Origin: Fimenecus sp045545735
Lineage (GTDB): Bacteria > Bacillota > Clostridia > Oscillospirales > Acutalibacteraceae
DNA length: 12,581 nucleotides
Assembly (NCBI GenBank): GCA_045545735.1
Contig: JAZQBM010000015.1
Location: forward strand, 1-12,581
Reading direction: 5' to 3'
The translations under genes were made by a program, and so were the position numbers. Of the stretch, positions 1-7,735 are shown in pieces. The stretch's first letter is position 1. Every line of letters begins with the position of its first letter. Below the pieces are notes generated by a model. It made no database searches. It saw only the letters and a list, made by a program, of their open reading frames with translations, and had not been told where the DNA came from.

Positions 1-37
1 CCCATTGTATACAATTTGTGTCTTTGCATACAATGGG
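1..37. repeat. Inverted repeat (10-bp arms) containing the palindrome ATTGTATACAAT
   Basis: Arms CCCATTGTAT (1-10) and ATACAATGGG (28-37) are exact reverse complements around a 17-base loop. The left arm also lies in a 12-bp perfect palindrome, ATTGTATACAAT (4-15). In a leftward transcript from the promoter at 101-129 this would form a leader hairpin just downstream of the CIRCE element. The pair TTGTATAC (5-12) and GCATACAA (26-33) matches the element at 8054-8087 in sequence and nearly in spacing, so a protein-binding site is as likely as an RNA hairpin. There is no U-tract before the window edge, so it cannot be called a terminator from what is visible. Confidence 0.6.
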
Positions 38-41
38 GGTC

Positions 42-68
42 TTGGCACTCATTAACGCAGAGTGCTAA
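42..68. promoter_or_regulatory. CIRCE operator (HrcA-binding site)
   Basis: The sequence is TTGGCACTC, nine bases, then GAGTGCTAA. The published CIRCE consensus is TTAGCACTC-N9-GAGTGCTAA, so 17 of 18 arm positions and the exact 9-base spacer agree. CIRCE is bound by the heat-shock repressor HrcA and normally controls groESL and hrcA-grpE-dnaK operons in Firmicutes and other bacteria. It sits about 25-50 bases downstream of the predicted start of a leftward promoter, the usual CIRCE position. The controlled gene lies beyond the left edge and is not visible. A chance match of this quality in 12.6 kb is very unlikely; whether the adjoining DNA is phage or host cannot be decided here. Confidence 0.85.
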
Positions 69-100
69 CAATATTCACCACGGTTGACTTTGGTATCATC

Positions 101-129
101 ATATTATCACTTCCGGTGTTGTATGTCAA
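101..129 (-). promoter_or_regulatory. Leftward sigma-A type promoter upstream of the CIRCE element
   Basis: On the minus strand a perfect TTGACA (-35, 129-124) is followed by 17 bases and TAATAT (-10, 106-101; 4 of 6 to TATAAT). The -35 box begins immediately after the TAA stop of the fibre gene at 130-132. Transcription would start near 94, run through the CIRCE element, and leave the window. The -35/-10/CIRCE order matches that of HrcA-controlled chaperone operons. No ribosome binding site with a convincing start is visible before the edge. Confidence 0.7.
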
Positions 130-2016
130 TTATTCACCGGCAAAATATTTTGCAAGTGCGTGTGCGTAATAATGACCAAGACGTTCACCACCGTGAAGGT
201 TAGGGTGTAATCCGTCTGCAAGGTATCTACCATTTGTGTTAAGCTGTTCAAATTCACCGGTGATACCACTTTCGGTTGTTGCTTTAATAAGAACGTCAGA
301 AAGTCTTTTACAGATTCTTTCCATTTTTTCTTCTTTCGCTACCATAATAGCTGAAGTATGGTAACTATCAATATCCGGTGCAGATTGTATCGGACTTGCA
401 AAAGCAATGATTGCGTTCGGGAACGCTTCTTTAAGTTTGGTGTGAATCCACCGCATTGCACCATCAGGTGTTGTTCGGTCAACGGTATTAACATCAATCC
501 AACCGGAAGAAGTGTCATAAACATCTAAATCGGTTGACGGTGCTAATGATTCAACGGTTGCATAATCATTTGTAAATGCCGATATGATTATTATATCCGG
601 TTGATTTCCGCTTAATATGCTCATATTATTGATGCACCAATAAACTTGATTGCATATTGTATTACTACTACCGCCCGCATCATAATTACCGTCAAGAATC
701 GTGTCGGGATAATCACAAAGGTGTGCGCCGACATAAGCCAAACACATCAACTGCGATGCACCCGATTTATCAAGAAAATAATCTCGCCATCTGTACGGAA
801 TACGTGTAATTGAATCACCGAAGATCAAAACGGATTTACCGCCTAATGGTTTACTTTTCAAGCCATTATTACATTTAACAATCTGTAATTTGAAACGTGA
901 CCAATTGGACGCATCGAATGGCATATTGCTGACCGCCATATAATTACAACCATACGGAATTGTCACTTCATAATTACTGAATAATGTATTAGATGAAACC
1001 GCTTCGGTGCTACCAATTTGTTTCATACCGCTATTGAAAAATCTTGCACACGGCCACTGTGTAGCTCCCGGAATATAGCAAGACACCTTGTACTTTTCAC
1101 CCTCTGTCACCGGTATTAGTGCGGTTTGATAATCGGTCGATTCATAAAAAGTACCGTTTTCATCATAGAATCCGTCACGAAGGTTGAATGTGGACGGTCT
1201 TGTATAACCCTCATTATCGGAATTATATTTTTCGATTAAATTGTTGCCTGTCCAACCGGTATATTTATTGAGATTGCAATAATAATGTCTATCAAGTATC
1301 TGCTGTGGGTATTGACAAGCAAACATTATAACTGACACGTAACCGTTGAAATCAATTTCAACACGATGTTGCGAATTGATTCGCTTAATGAATTTTTGGT
1401 CACCGTCCCAACAGAATAAACCGAACAAAGCATTGCTATTATATTCGGAAACATAGTCACAACCAAGATAGATTACATCACCACCCTTTACTTTTATTAA
1501 ACGTCTGCAAATGGTTGTATTTGCTTCAGTAGTCAAATCTTTTGTTGTACTAACACCAACCGTTTCACCCCAAGTAAGGTTATACTGGCATAAACCTACA
1601 TCTATGAAATTTTCGGAAATCGGCATTGATGTTAATATAAAATCACGATTTGTATATACCCAAGCACCGGTAACTGCCGCATCTGCCGCCGCACCATTTA
1701 TTGTCAATGATTCATCTATAACGGTCGAACCCTCTGTTATTGAGATATGGTCGTTCAACCATTGCTGAGTGGTGCTTATTATATCGGGTTCGATTATGTT
1801 AAGAAACTGACCCGATGCAATCATTGAATTAATTTTATTTGATATTTCTTCACTAACATCAAGATTTTCAAAATAGTTTTCAATGAATTCTTTCATCGAA
1901 TTCCATTCAGTTTTTGTTTCATTCCATTCTTCTTGAAGTTCACGCATTATTTTAATGATTTCGTCTAAATTCATTTCGTGAAAATTAGAATACGGAAAAT
2001 TTCTAAATATACCCAT
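130..2016 (-). CDS. Tail fibre / receptor-binding protein with C-terminal SGNH (GDSL-like) hydrolase domain
   Basis: A 628-residue protein, probably the adsorption appendage. Residues 1-80 are helical and acidic and probably anchor it to the virion. A segment near 100-120 (DESLTINGAAADA) is of a kind common in fibres of gut phages. Residues about 130-395 look like two beta-rich modules suited to glycan binding. The C-terminal ~230 residues are an SGNH hydrolase: FGDSI with the nucleophile at Ser402, a block III FTND with Asn483, and DGLHPN supplying Asp601 and His604. Such domains often deacetylate or de-esterify surface polysaccharides; the substrate here is unknown. I chose the ATG at 2016 because GAGGTG lies just before it; an upstream TTG would add 10 residues and overlap the lower-collar gene. 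It is the last gene of the visible block. Confidence 0.8.
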   Translation of the reverse strand: MGIFRNFPYSNFHEMNLDEIIKIMRELQEEWNETKTEWNSMKEFIENYFENLDVSEEISNKINSMIASGQFLNIIEPDIISTTQQWLNDHISITEGSTVIDESLTINGAAADAAVTGAWVYTNRDFILTSMPISENFIDVGLCQYNLTWGETVGVSTTKDLTTEANTTICRRLIKVKGGDVIYLGCDYVSEYNSNALFGLFCWDGDQKFIKRINSQHRVEIDFNGYVSVIMFACQYPQQILDRHYYCNLNKYTGWTGNNLIEKYNSDNEGYTRPSTFNLRDGFYDENGTFYESTDYQTALIPVTEGEKYKVSCYIPGATQWPCARFFNSGMKQIGSTEAVSSNTLFSNYEVTIPYGCNYMAVSNMPFDASNWSRFKLQIVKCNNGLKSKPLGGKSVLIFGDSITRIPYRWRDYFLDKSGASQLMCLAYVGAHLCDYPDTILDGNYDAGGSSNTICNQVYWCINNMSILSGNQPDIIIISAFTNDYATVESLAPSTDLDVYDTSSGWIDVNTVDRTTPDGAMRWIHTKLKEAFPNAIIAFASPIQSAPDIDSYHTSAIMVAKEEKMERICKRLSDVLIKATTESGITGEFEQLNTNGRYLADGLHPNLHGGERLGHYYAHALAKYFAGE

Positions 2017-2027
2017 TGTACACCTCA

Positions 2028-2561
2028 CTAATAAACTAATAAGCAAAAACGTTCTTTGAATGATTGTGTGATATATTCAATAATGCTGAAATCTGCAATT
2101 TCACGTGATTTCTTCACAAGGTCTTGTGAAGCGGTGACCCCAATATTGCCGGTTCGTCTTTCGGTAACAAGTTCACCATATTCGGTTTCATTTTTGTTTG
2201 AATTCGACCACGCTTCAGAATTATAACCGGAAACTTTTTCGGTATTAGCTGAATCACCACCACGGTTAATACGTACATCTGCGTCAACATTCCACAAAGG
2301 ATTGTATTTTAACCACATTGTTTCATACAATTTATCCCAACTATGTATATTTGAAGCTGACCAAACACCGATTGCAAATTTCATCATTGATGGTGACGGG
2401 TATATAACTTCAAGTTCAGCACATTGAAGGAGAATATTATTTATGACGTCCTCACGGTTTAATGTGTGAATAGTATTATCTTCATCGGTATATGTTGGGG
2501 ATTCAAAACCGTCAAACACGGTCGGATCGAATTCATATATTCCTTGAATCGACAACCACAT
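2028..2561 (-). CDS. Lower collar (tail connector) protein, phi29 gp11-like
   Basis: A 177-residue protein between the portal gene and the fibre gene, where phi29-like phages carry the lower collar that joins the portal to the tail knob. The C-terminal stretch GNIGVTASQDL followed by a helix ending in SFKERFCLLVY is a pattern I associate with collar or tail-tube proteins of small podoviruses. It is much shorter than phi29 gp11 (about 290 residues), so this is a compact version. The ATG at 2561 is chosen because AAAGGGG lies eight bases upstream; an ATG two codons earlier sits too close to that site. The gene overlaps the 3' end of the portal gene by 29 bases in another frame. The family call leans on position. 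Confidence 0.65.
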   Translation of the reverse strand: MWLSIQGIYEFDPTVFDGFESPTYTDEDNTIHTLNREDVINNILLQCAELEVIYPSPSMMKFAIGVWSASNIHSWDKLYETMWLKYNPLWNVDADVRINRGGDSANTEKVSGYNSEAWSNSNKNETEYGELVTERRTGNIGVTASQDLVKKSREIADFSIIEYITQSFKERFCLLVY

Positions 2562-3444
2562 TTTCATCACCCCTTTCAAATCTGAATTTAATACTGATAT
2601 TCAAATCAAACATTTCATTGACTTTATTCAATCCGTCCTGAATAGTTTCAAGCCAAAGTGACGCTTTTGATTTCGTATCAACATTATTTGCTTCAACTTC
2701 ATTATCGGTTACACCGGAAGATTTCGCAAGATTGACATTTGGTATTCCTATTTCAGTACAGAAACGTGCATCAATCTTTAACATATCATTCAGTATATCA
2801 CCGGCAACATAGTTTTGTTTCAAGTTATTCTGAAATGTTGTCCAAAGCGGTTCACCGGATTCATCAAACAATTTCTTGTCTGCGAAAACTGCGGGATTCC
2901 CTTCATTAAGACTATCGTACATTTTCTTGAAGGATTCCGCAACGGTTTTATTGTCGCAAGCGAATACATATGCTAATTTTGAATTAACGATGTTAACCGC
3001 AAGTGATTCACTTGCAAGTGCAAGCATATCCCCGTAATAATCGACAATATCCCAACACGAACCATAATCCGGTTGCATTTTGATTAATTCACATTCAACC
3101 CCTATTCGTGGCTGAAGAATTCCACGAAGTAAAGGACTTGCGATTGTAACGTTTGTTGGTCTAAAAAATACATCATAACCGAACAGCGAACACTGTTGAG
3201 GTATAACACCGAATTTATCGGTTTCAACAACAGCAACGAAACCCCATATAAATAGTGTATAAAGAAAATAATCTCTCGACCACGTTTCCGGTATTCCGTC
3301 AAATTCATATACCGATAATATTTTCTGAAGTAAATACCGCTTAAAGTACCACGCAGAAGCATTATCACGTGAATGAACGGTTGACGGTTTAATGTGGGCA
3401 TTATACCGGTTTATAAAATCATAACTAAATGTTCTTTCACTCAT
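2533..3444 (-). CDS. Portal / upper collar (head-tail connector) protein, phi29 gp10-like
   Basis: A 303-residue protein close in length to phi29 gp10 (309). It should form the dodecameric ring through which DNA is packaged and ejected, and on which the packaging ATPase docks. Matches to gp10 as I remember it include EGNPAVFADKKL (gp10 EGNAPVIFAHEAL), EIGIPNVNL with a following TDNEVEAN (gp10 FLGIKNANL, TDEVSSND) and the C-terminal VNEMFDLNISIKFRFE (gp10 INELYGLNVKVKFRYD). Its ATG (3444-3442) overlaps the TGA of the upstream CHAP gene in an ATGA arrangement, and the nearest purine-rich site (GAGGAA) is rather far upstream. Translation is therefore probably coupled to the upstream gene. Confidence 0.92.
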   Translation of the reverse strand: MSERTFSYDFINRYNAHIKPSTVHSRDNASAWYFKRYLLQKILSVYEFDGIPETWSRDYFLYTLFIWGFVAVVETDKFGVIPQQCSLFGYDVFFRPTNVTIASPLLRGILQPRIGVECELIKMQPDYGSCWDIVDYYGDMLALASESLAVNIVNSKLAYVFACDNKTVAESFKKMYDSLNEGNPAVFADKKLFDESGEPLWTTFQNNLKQNYVAGDILNDMLKIDARFCTEIGIPNVNLAKSSGVTDNEVEANNVDTKSKASLWLETIQDGLNKVNEMFDLNISIKFRFERGDENVVVDSRNI

Positions 3445-3989
3445 TTCAACAATGTTTCCTCTCTCTGATAAAGTTCACGTTTCCATAACCACGGTTTTTT
3501 TCGATATGTCCAACCACCTCCACCGGAATATGGATTATATATGAAACCCTGAAATCTATAACCGCCATACGGGTATGTACCATCAAGTGCAATATTTACA
3601 AGATAGAAATATTCACCGCCATATGCACTATTTGATGTTACACAATAACCTTCTTCTTCGTGGATTTCTTCAACTACGCACACGTGACCGTCACCGGAGA
3701 ATTGACCATCTGCGTAGCAAGCAATTGCACCAAGTGCCGGTATATTTCCACGTTCGTAACCGTCATTATAACCATACCAATTTTCAGCATTTCCGGTTGA
3801 TAAATTAGGTCTATTACTAAAATCACGGTTAATATCTGCATTTTCCCAAAATCTACCCCAAGCGTAACAAGTACAGTTAGGCAACCCGTAACCGGCTTGA
3901 TAAAACGGATTTCTTGAATACCAATATGGATTTCCCCGTATACCGGCATCGGTTAATCGTGGTATATATGTTGGTGTTGAGTCAGGCAT
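3441..3989 (-). CDS. Tail-associated CHAP-domain peptidoglycan hydrolase
   Basis: A 182-residue CHAP (NlpC/P60-superfamily) amidase/endopeptidase. Visible catalytic parts are Cys39 in NCTCYAWGR and His102 in GDGHVCVVEEI, followed by a polar residue around TSNS (118-121). The domain fills most of the protein. The C-terminus is a Gly/aromatic/basic tail with no recognisable cell-wall-binding repeat and no signal peptide. It lies between the tail knob and portal genes, unlike the lysis endolysin beside the holin, so it probably opens the cell wall during DNA entry, the role played in phi29 by gp13 with different enzymatic domains. GAGGTGG precedes the ATG by four bases. The stop overlaps the portal start by four bases. 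Confidence 0.85.
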   Translation of the reverse strand: MPDSTPTYIPRLTDAGIRGNPYWYSRNPFYQAGYGLPNCTCYAWGRFWENADINRDFSNRPNLSTGNAENWYGYNDGYERGNIPALGAIACYADGQFSGDGHVCVVEEIHEEEGYCVTSNSAYGGEYFYLVNIALDGTYPYGGYRFQGFIYNPYSGGGGWTYRKKPWLWKRELYQREETLLK

Positions 3990-4001
3990 ATTACCACCTC
4001 A

Positions 4002-5399
4002 TTATTCATAATAGAAACCGGTTTCAAGATATTGACGCACTTGTGCATCTTCGGTTGACGTTCCATTAATAGCAACATCACCATCTTGAATTATCATATA
4101 ACCGGACAATGTATTTAATGTTCGTTTTGCACAAAGTGGACGACCGTTATGTGTATTATCATCTGCAATAGGTCTAAAGAATTGGTGGTCTAATCTGAAA
4201 TCACCAATAAGTGAACCATACGAACCGGTTGTTCCAATAGTGTTTGCACGTGCTTGTAGACTTTTCAAAGCGTTACCGATTCCGGAGAAACCGCCGGCTA
4301 TCATTCCTCCCATACCACCGGTCAATGCACCTTCAGCCATTCCACTAATAGCCCCACCAATATTTGAAACTGCACCGAGATAATCACGGGTTACACTTGA
4401 CATTGAAATAGGTATACCGATTTGTGCTTCGATCCGATTCAAAACGATTCCGTTACACGTAACTGTTAAAGTTCCCTTCCCTGTTATTTGGTCAATTCTT
4501 ATTGTTGCGGTAACCGTTGAAGCGTTACACGTAACTGAAGTATCAATATCAAATGTACCGAATGGTGGAATTGTAAGTGTAATAGCGGTGAACGGTGCAG
4601 AGTTCACATAATTACCACGTGAAGCGGTGTCGGGGTGTTTCTGAATATCAAATGTATATGTTTTTACAATAGCTGTATTTTCATCTAATAATTTTCCACC
4701 TTGCTGAGTATTCCACCCCCAAACATAAACCTGACCACCACTTGTTCCGTGTGTCGCACTAACCGGAACCGGTAACAAAACACACGATTTTATAAACTGA
4801 AGCGGTTCAACAAGTGAACGTTGAAGTTCAATTGTACAATCATCAATTGAAAAACCGTTATTTTCGGTTACAACATCGGACAAAAGAAACTGACAAATTG
4901 CGGTGAATGAAGCTCTACCCATTGCGTAATGTGCTAAACTTCCACACGTTGCATTTTGAGAAACAACCCCCATAACATAAGCCATACCACTTGTCCACGG
5001 ATTTGATTTAATATCACTTGTAAATGTACAACCGGATTTTGCAGGATAAAGAGTATCTATTATTGAACCGTTATGTTCAGATGCGCAACGCAATACATAA
5101 AGATTTGAATTCCCGATTTCGGTTTTATATGTTGCAAGAACATCAACTTTTAACGATGCTGTCCACAATGCCCGTTCAAAGTACCATTCTTCAATAAAAT
5201 AGTACCGGTCAAAATTAGGTATATACGCATAATTGTATTGTGACGGGTCATTTACTTTACCTAAATCAAGTGAAATGGTCGGGTGCAGAATTCCACTTCC
5301 CGACTTTATAATACAACTGTATTCCGTACCGTTTCCGGTTGGTCTTTTCGTACTATTATCACGTTTACTTAATGTAAATAATCTAACTGTAAATCCCAT
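4002..5399 (-). CDS. Tail knob / distal tail tube protein, phi29 gp9-like
   Basis: A 465-residue protein. The N-terminal part (about residues 45-105: YIPNFDRYYFIEEWYFE then TASLKVDVLATYKTEI) follows the gp9 pattern of a beta-rich domain leading into a V-D-V-L-x-T motif. Residues about 342-379 are a Gly/Ala/Met-rich hydrophobic stretch (GGAISGMAEGALTGG and onward), corresponding in place to the gp9 loops that plug the knob and insert into the host membrane for DNA passage. After it comes a conserved-looking C-terminal domain. phi29 gp9 is about 599 residues, so this knob is compact. I chose the ATG at 5399, with AAAGGTG six bases upstream; an upstream in-frame start would place the strong hairpin at 5413-5446 inside the coding region. 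Confidence 0.85.
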   Translation of the reverse strand: MGFTVRLFTLSKRDNSTKRPTGNGTEYSCIIKSGSGILHPTISLDLGKVNDPSQYNYAYIPNFDRYYFIEEWYFERALWTASLKVDVLATYKTEIGNSNLYVLRCASEHNGSIIDTLYPAKSGCTFTSDIKSNPWTSGMAYVMGVVSQNATCGSLAHYAMGRASFTAICQFLLSDVVTENNGFSIDDCTIELQRSLVEPLQFIKSCVLLPVPVSATHGTSGGQVYVWGWNTQQGGKLLDENTAIVKTYTFDIQKHPDTASRGNYVNSAPFTAITLTIPPFGTFDIDTSVTCNASTVTATIRIDQITGKGTLTVTCNGIVLNRIEAQIGIPISMSSVTRDYLGAVSNIGGAISGMAEGALTGGMGGMIAGGFSGIGNALKSLQARANTIGTTGSYGSLIGDFRLDHQFFRPIADDNTHNGRPLCAKRTLNTLSGYMIIQDGDVAINGTSTEDAQVRQYLETGFYYE

Positions 5400-5412
5400 T
5401 TTATACACCTTT

Positions 5413-5446
5413 GGTCGGGATTTACACCGCAAGCGGAAACCCGACC
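5413..5446 (-). promoter_or_regulatory. Strong GC-rich hairpin between the capsid and tail knob genes
   Basis: Arms GGTCGGG and CCCGACC (7 bp, exact) enclose a UUU/AAA extension with one bulged U and an inner CCG/CGG helix capped by CUUG, a known stable tetraloop. It fills most of the 73-base gap between the capsid stop (5473) and the tail knob start (5399). The tail knob ribosome binding site begins a few bases after it. No U-tract follows, so a complete terminator is unlikely. Stabilisation of the 3' end of capsid mRNA, processing, or damping of downstream expression are the plausible roles. Confidence 0.7.
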
Positions 5447-5472
5447 TATACATAATGAAGAAAAGTATGCAA

Positions 5473-6639
5473 TTAATCAAGAAGAAGAATTATACCCTTT
5501 TCAGAATAATCGACCCACCACTTCATAAGGAAATGATAAAACGTATTCCAATAACCACCGGACGCATTAAGCGGTGTTGTTGCTGACCACTCATTCATAA
5601 CGGTATAACCAAGTGCTTCGCGGTCAAAGATGACACCAACAAGATTTGTAATATTCTGTTCTTCACCCGTCTTGATTGTGCCGTCTGCATCAAGATAATT
5701 TGGTGTGACATCGATTGACATTGGTGAATCGATACTCTGCCAATAATTAACCGCTTCAACATCTGCGTATTCGATGAAGTCATAGTGGAAAGTGTCAGCA
5801 AGAACACGAGCGTTCATATCATTCAGAAGTTTCGCATAAAGGTAAACTTTCTGATATTCAAACGGTGTGTGTCTTGTAATTGGTTTTCCGGTCACGTTAA
5901 TCTGAAATTCTGTACTTCTTTCGGTCATAAGTGAAGTAAGTGTTGCGATTCGAGCATATACCCACTTCATAAAGTCACCGAAGTTTGCCGGTGCATAAAC
6001 GGAAGTTGCGGTCAGATTTGAACCCGTTTCGGTATTGTATTCGGTGAGAAGATGCACCACACCATTATTTGCAACTTTCTTACCACCAACGTAGTTCGCA
6101 ATAATCATACGTGCGATAGATTCAAAATTTTGTTCAATCATATCGCTGACATTCTGCACAACCATTGCCATAAATCTTGAAAATTCAGCAACACCGGTGA
6201 ACGCATTATTGAGTTGGTCTTTAAAGATGGTATAACTCTTTGCGAAATCTTCAGCACCGTAGAATTTAAGTTCAAGTACGTCCGGTTTATTAACCTTGTA
6301 GTGGTCTATACTCTGACCGTCAACAAGGTCAAATTCCGCATTTGCTTCAAATGGTTTATCTGCAACCGCAAGTTTGCGAACGATTGAACCCCACATTTCA
6401 GAATCAACCTTAATTCCACCGAATTTACGTGAATATGGTCTAATGCTGAAAATTGTTTTAGTGACCATCTGTGTGATTGCATTAAGTACGGGGTCATAAC
6501 CACTCTGAAGAAGTGTTGTACCTACCGATACAAATTCAGCGGTGTTGACCGGTGCAAGCGATGCCTGACCCGTTACTTGCTGACGAATATTATTCAGAAT
6601 AGCGGAAGCATCTTCAAAAGTCATAGCGTTTACTGACAT
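5473..6639 (-). CDS. Major capsid protein, phi29 gp8-like (HK97 fold inferred)
   Basis: A 388-residue protein directly after a scaffold-like gene and before the tail knob gene, the expected place for the capsid gene. The C-terminal sequence (residues about 335-388, with VGVIFDREALGYTVMNEWS, then YWNTFYHFLMKWWVDYSEKGIILLLD) resembles the end of the P-domain in small podovirus capsid proteins, where the chain names a decoy residue and a long strand. It is shorter than phi29 gp8 (448), consistent with absence of the C-terminal Ig-like (BIG2) head-fibre-binding domain. AAAGGGG eight bases before the ATG is among the strongest ribosome binding sites in the window, fitting high expression. Confidence 0.88.
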   Translation of the reverse strand: MSVNAMTFEDASAILNNIRQQVTGQASLAPVNTAEFVSVGTTLLQSGYDPVLNAITQMVTKTIFSIRPYSRKFGGIKVDSEMWGSIVRKLAVADKPFEANAEFDLVDGQSIDHYKVNKPDVLELKFYGAEDFAKSYTIFKDQLNNAFTGVAEFSRFMAMVVQNVSDMIEQNFESIARMIIANYVGGKKVANNGVVHLLTEYNTETGSNLTATSVYAPANFGDFMKWVYARIATLTSLMTERSTEFQINVTGKPITRHTPFEYQKVYLYAKLLNDMNARVLADTFHYDFIEYADVEAVNYWQSIDSPMSIDVTPNYLDADGTIKTGEEQNITNLVGVIFDREALGYTVMNEWSATTPLNASGGYWNTFYHFLMKWWVDYSEKGIILLLD

Positions 6640-6641
6640 AA

Positions 6642-6947
6642 TTATTTATCCCCTTTCTTATTTTCTTTCCTTGTAGGATTTATAATATTTGCAATAATAT
6701 CTTCCGGTGTTTTTTCTTCCGGCTGTCTTGATGACATAATATTGAATGCAGTGAATTCCTTTTTCATTTCCGTAAAAGCATCACGCATTTCTTTAACAAG
6801 GTCTGACATTCCCGAATCTGAATTATTATTCATTTTTTCGTCGGGATCCGGATTGTTATTCGTTTCTTCCGGTTCTTCTTTCATTGCCATTATTTCTTCA
6901 CGTGTGTAACCGGCATCAAGAAGTTTAATTATTTCGTCATACTTCAT
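6642..6947 (-). CDS. Putative scaffolding protein
   Basis: A 101-residue, highly charged protein immediately upstream of the capsid gene (two bases apart). phi29 gp7, the scaffold, has about 98 residues and the same relative place. An N-terminal helix (YDEIIKLLDAGYTREEIMAM) is followed by a disordered Asn/Asp/Glu/Pro-rich stretch (about 25-45), a second amphipathic helix (LVKEMRDAFTEMKKEFTAF) and a basic C-terminal tail ending KENKKGDK that could contact the capsid. There is no sequence hallmark, so the call rests on size, charge, predicted helices and synteny. The ATG at 6947 is preferred over a TTG two codons upstream because AAAGGA is about ten bases away. Confidence 0.65.
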   Translation of the reverse strand: MKYDEIIKLLDAGYTREEIMAMKEEPEETNNNPDPDEKMNNNSDSGMSDLVKEMRDAFTEMKKEFTAFNIMSSRQPEEKTPEDIIANIINPTRKENKKGDK

Positions 6948-6949
6948 CT

Positions 6950-7735
6950 TCAATCATTCCTTTCTTTTAATACTCTGTTAACATTCCATTGAACAATATC
7001 GTAATCCTTGCCAAGTGCCTTGACACGGTCATTACCAACACCATATTTATTATCAAGAACCTTTTCGGTCAACTTTGATATTCGGGTAACTTCCTTTTGT
7101 ATATTAGTATAGTCATAACCGCTTGCGGTCAATGCGTTCTTTCTGACCGTTCCGTTACCCCATTCACCAGATAACACTTCTTTCACGATTTCTTCATCGG
7201 TCTTATGGTACGCTTTTTCTTTTATCCGTTCGTAATGCGGTGTGACGAAACCCCGAATATATTCACCATTCACTTTTAAAGTTCTGCGTTTGCATTTATC
7301 CGACACGTTGCCTTCAATGACGGTGATAGCACCGTCTTTCACTTTTTCAACGATTCCTACGTGGTCGGGTGAATTCCTATTATCTTTCTTCGGTTCTTTA
7401 TCGTCCCAATCATATAATATGAAATCCCCCGATTTCGGAACATATGAATCTTTCTCAACCCATATAGACATTGATTTAGCTATCGTAACCATACGTGGAC
7501 AACTTGCGGTCAATGGAAAATACGAAATCGCATCTTTCTTACCGAATGTCTGAATTGCACAAGCTGATGCGAATTCAGCACACCACGGGTCATTTTTATG
7601 TGCGGAATAACCTTGTGGTTTTACGGTATTAAAGAAATGCAAAATATCCGAATGTGCAGATGAACCACCAGCCGTACCGATATACGATTTAGCGGTATTT
7701 ACCATTCTTTTTCTGTTTTCGCTTTCAATACTCAT
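6950..7735 (-). CDS. Endolysin: CHAP domain plus two Cpl-7-like cell-wall-binding repeats
   Basis: A 261-residue lysis enzyme. Residues about 10-168 are a CHAP amidase/endopeptidase: Cys52 in DPWCAEFAS, His125 in SPDHVGIVEKV and a Glu/Asn centre near 141-143 (IEGNVSD). Residues about 178-219 match the Cpl-7 (CW_7) repeat, which binds muropeptides: EEIVKEVLSGEWGNGTVRKN followed by ALTASGYDYTNIQKEV. A second, more diverged repeat (about 222-257) reads KVLDNKYGVGNDRVKALGKDYDIVQWNVN. There is no signal peptide, so export depends on the holin. Its ATG overlaps the holin TGA (ATGA), with AAGGA nine bases upstream: a classic lysis cassette. Confidence 0.9.
   Translation of the reverse strand: MSIESENRKRMVNTAKSYIGTAGGSSAHSDILHFFNTVKPQGYSAHKNDPWCAEFASACAIQTFGKKDAISYFPLTASCPRMVTIAKSMSIWVEKDSYVPKSGDFILYDWDDKEPKKDNRNSPDHVGIVEKVKDGAITVIEGNVSDKCKRRTLKVNGEYIRGFVTPHYERIKEKAYHKTDEEIVKEVLSGEWGNGTVRKNALTASGYDYTNIQKEVTRISKLTEKVLDNKYGVGNDRVKALGKDYDIVQWNVNRVLKERND

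Noticed and set aside
1..54. A minus-strand ATG at 54-52 opening a frame (MSAKTPIVCKDTNC...) to the window edge, with two Cys
   Set aside because: The ATG lies inside the CIRCE element and has no Shine-Dalgarno sequence; too little is visible to support a gene.
51..65. AACGCAGAGT resembles the end of a common cDNA-library adapter, raising the idea of an artefact
   Set aside because: Only about ten bases agree and the flanks do not; the CIRCE match explains both arms and the spacer length far better.
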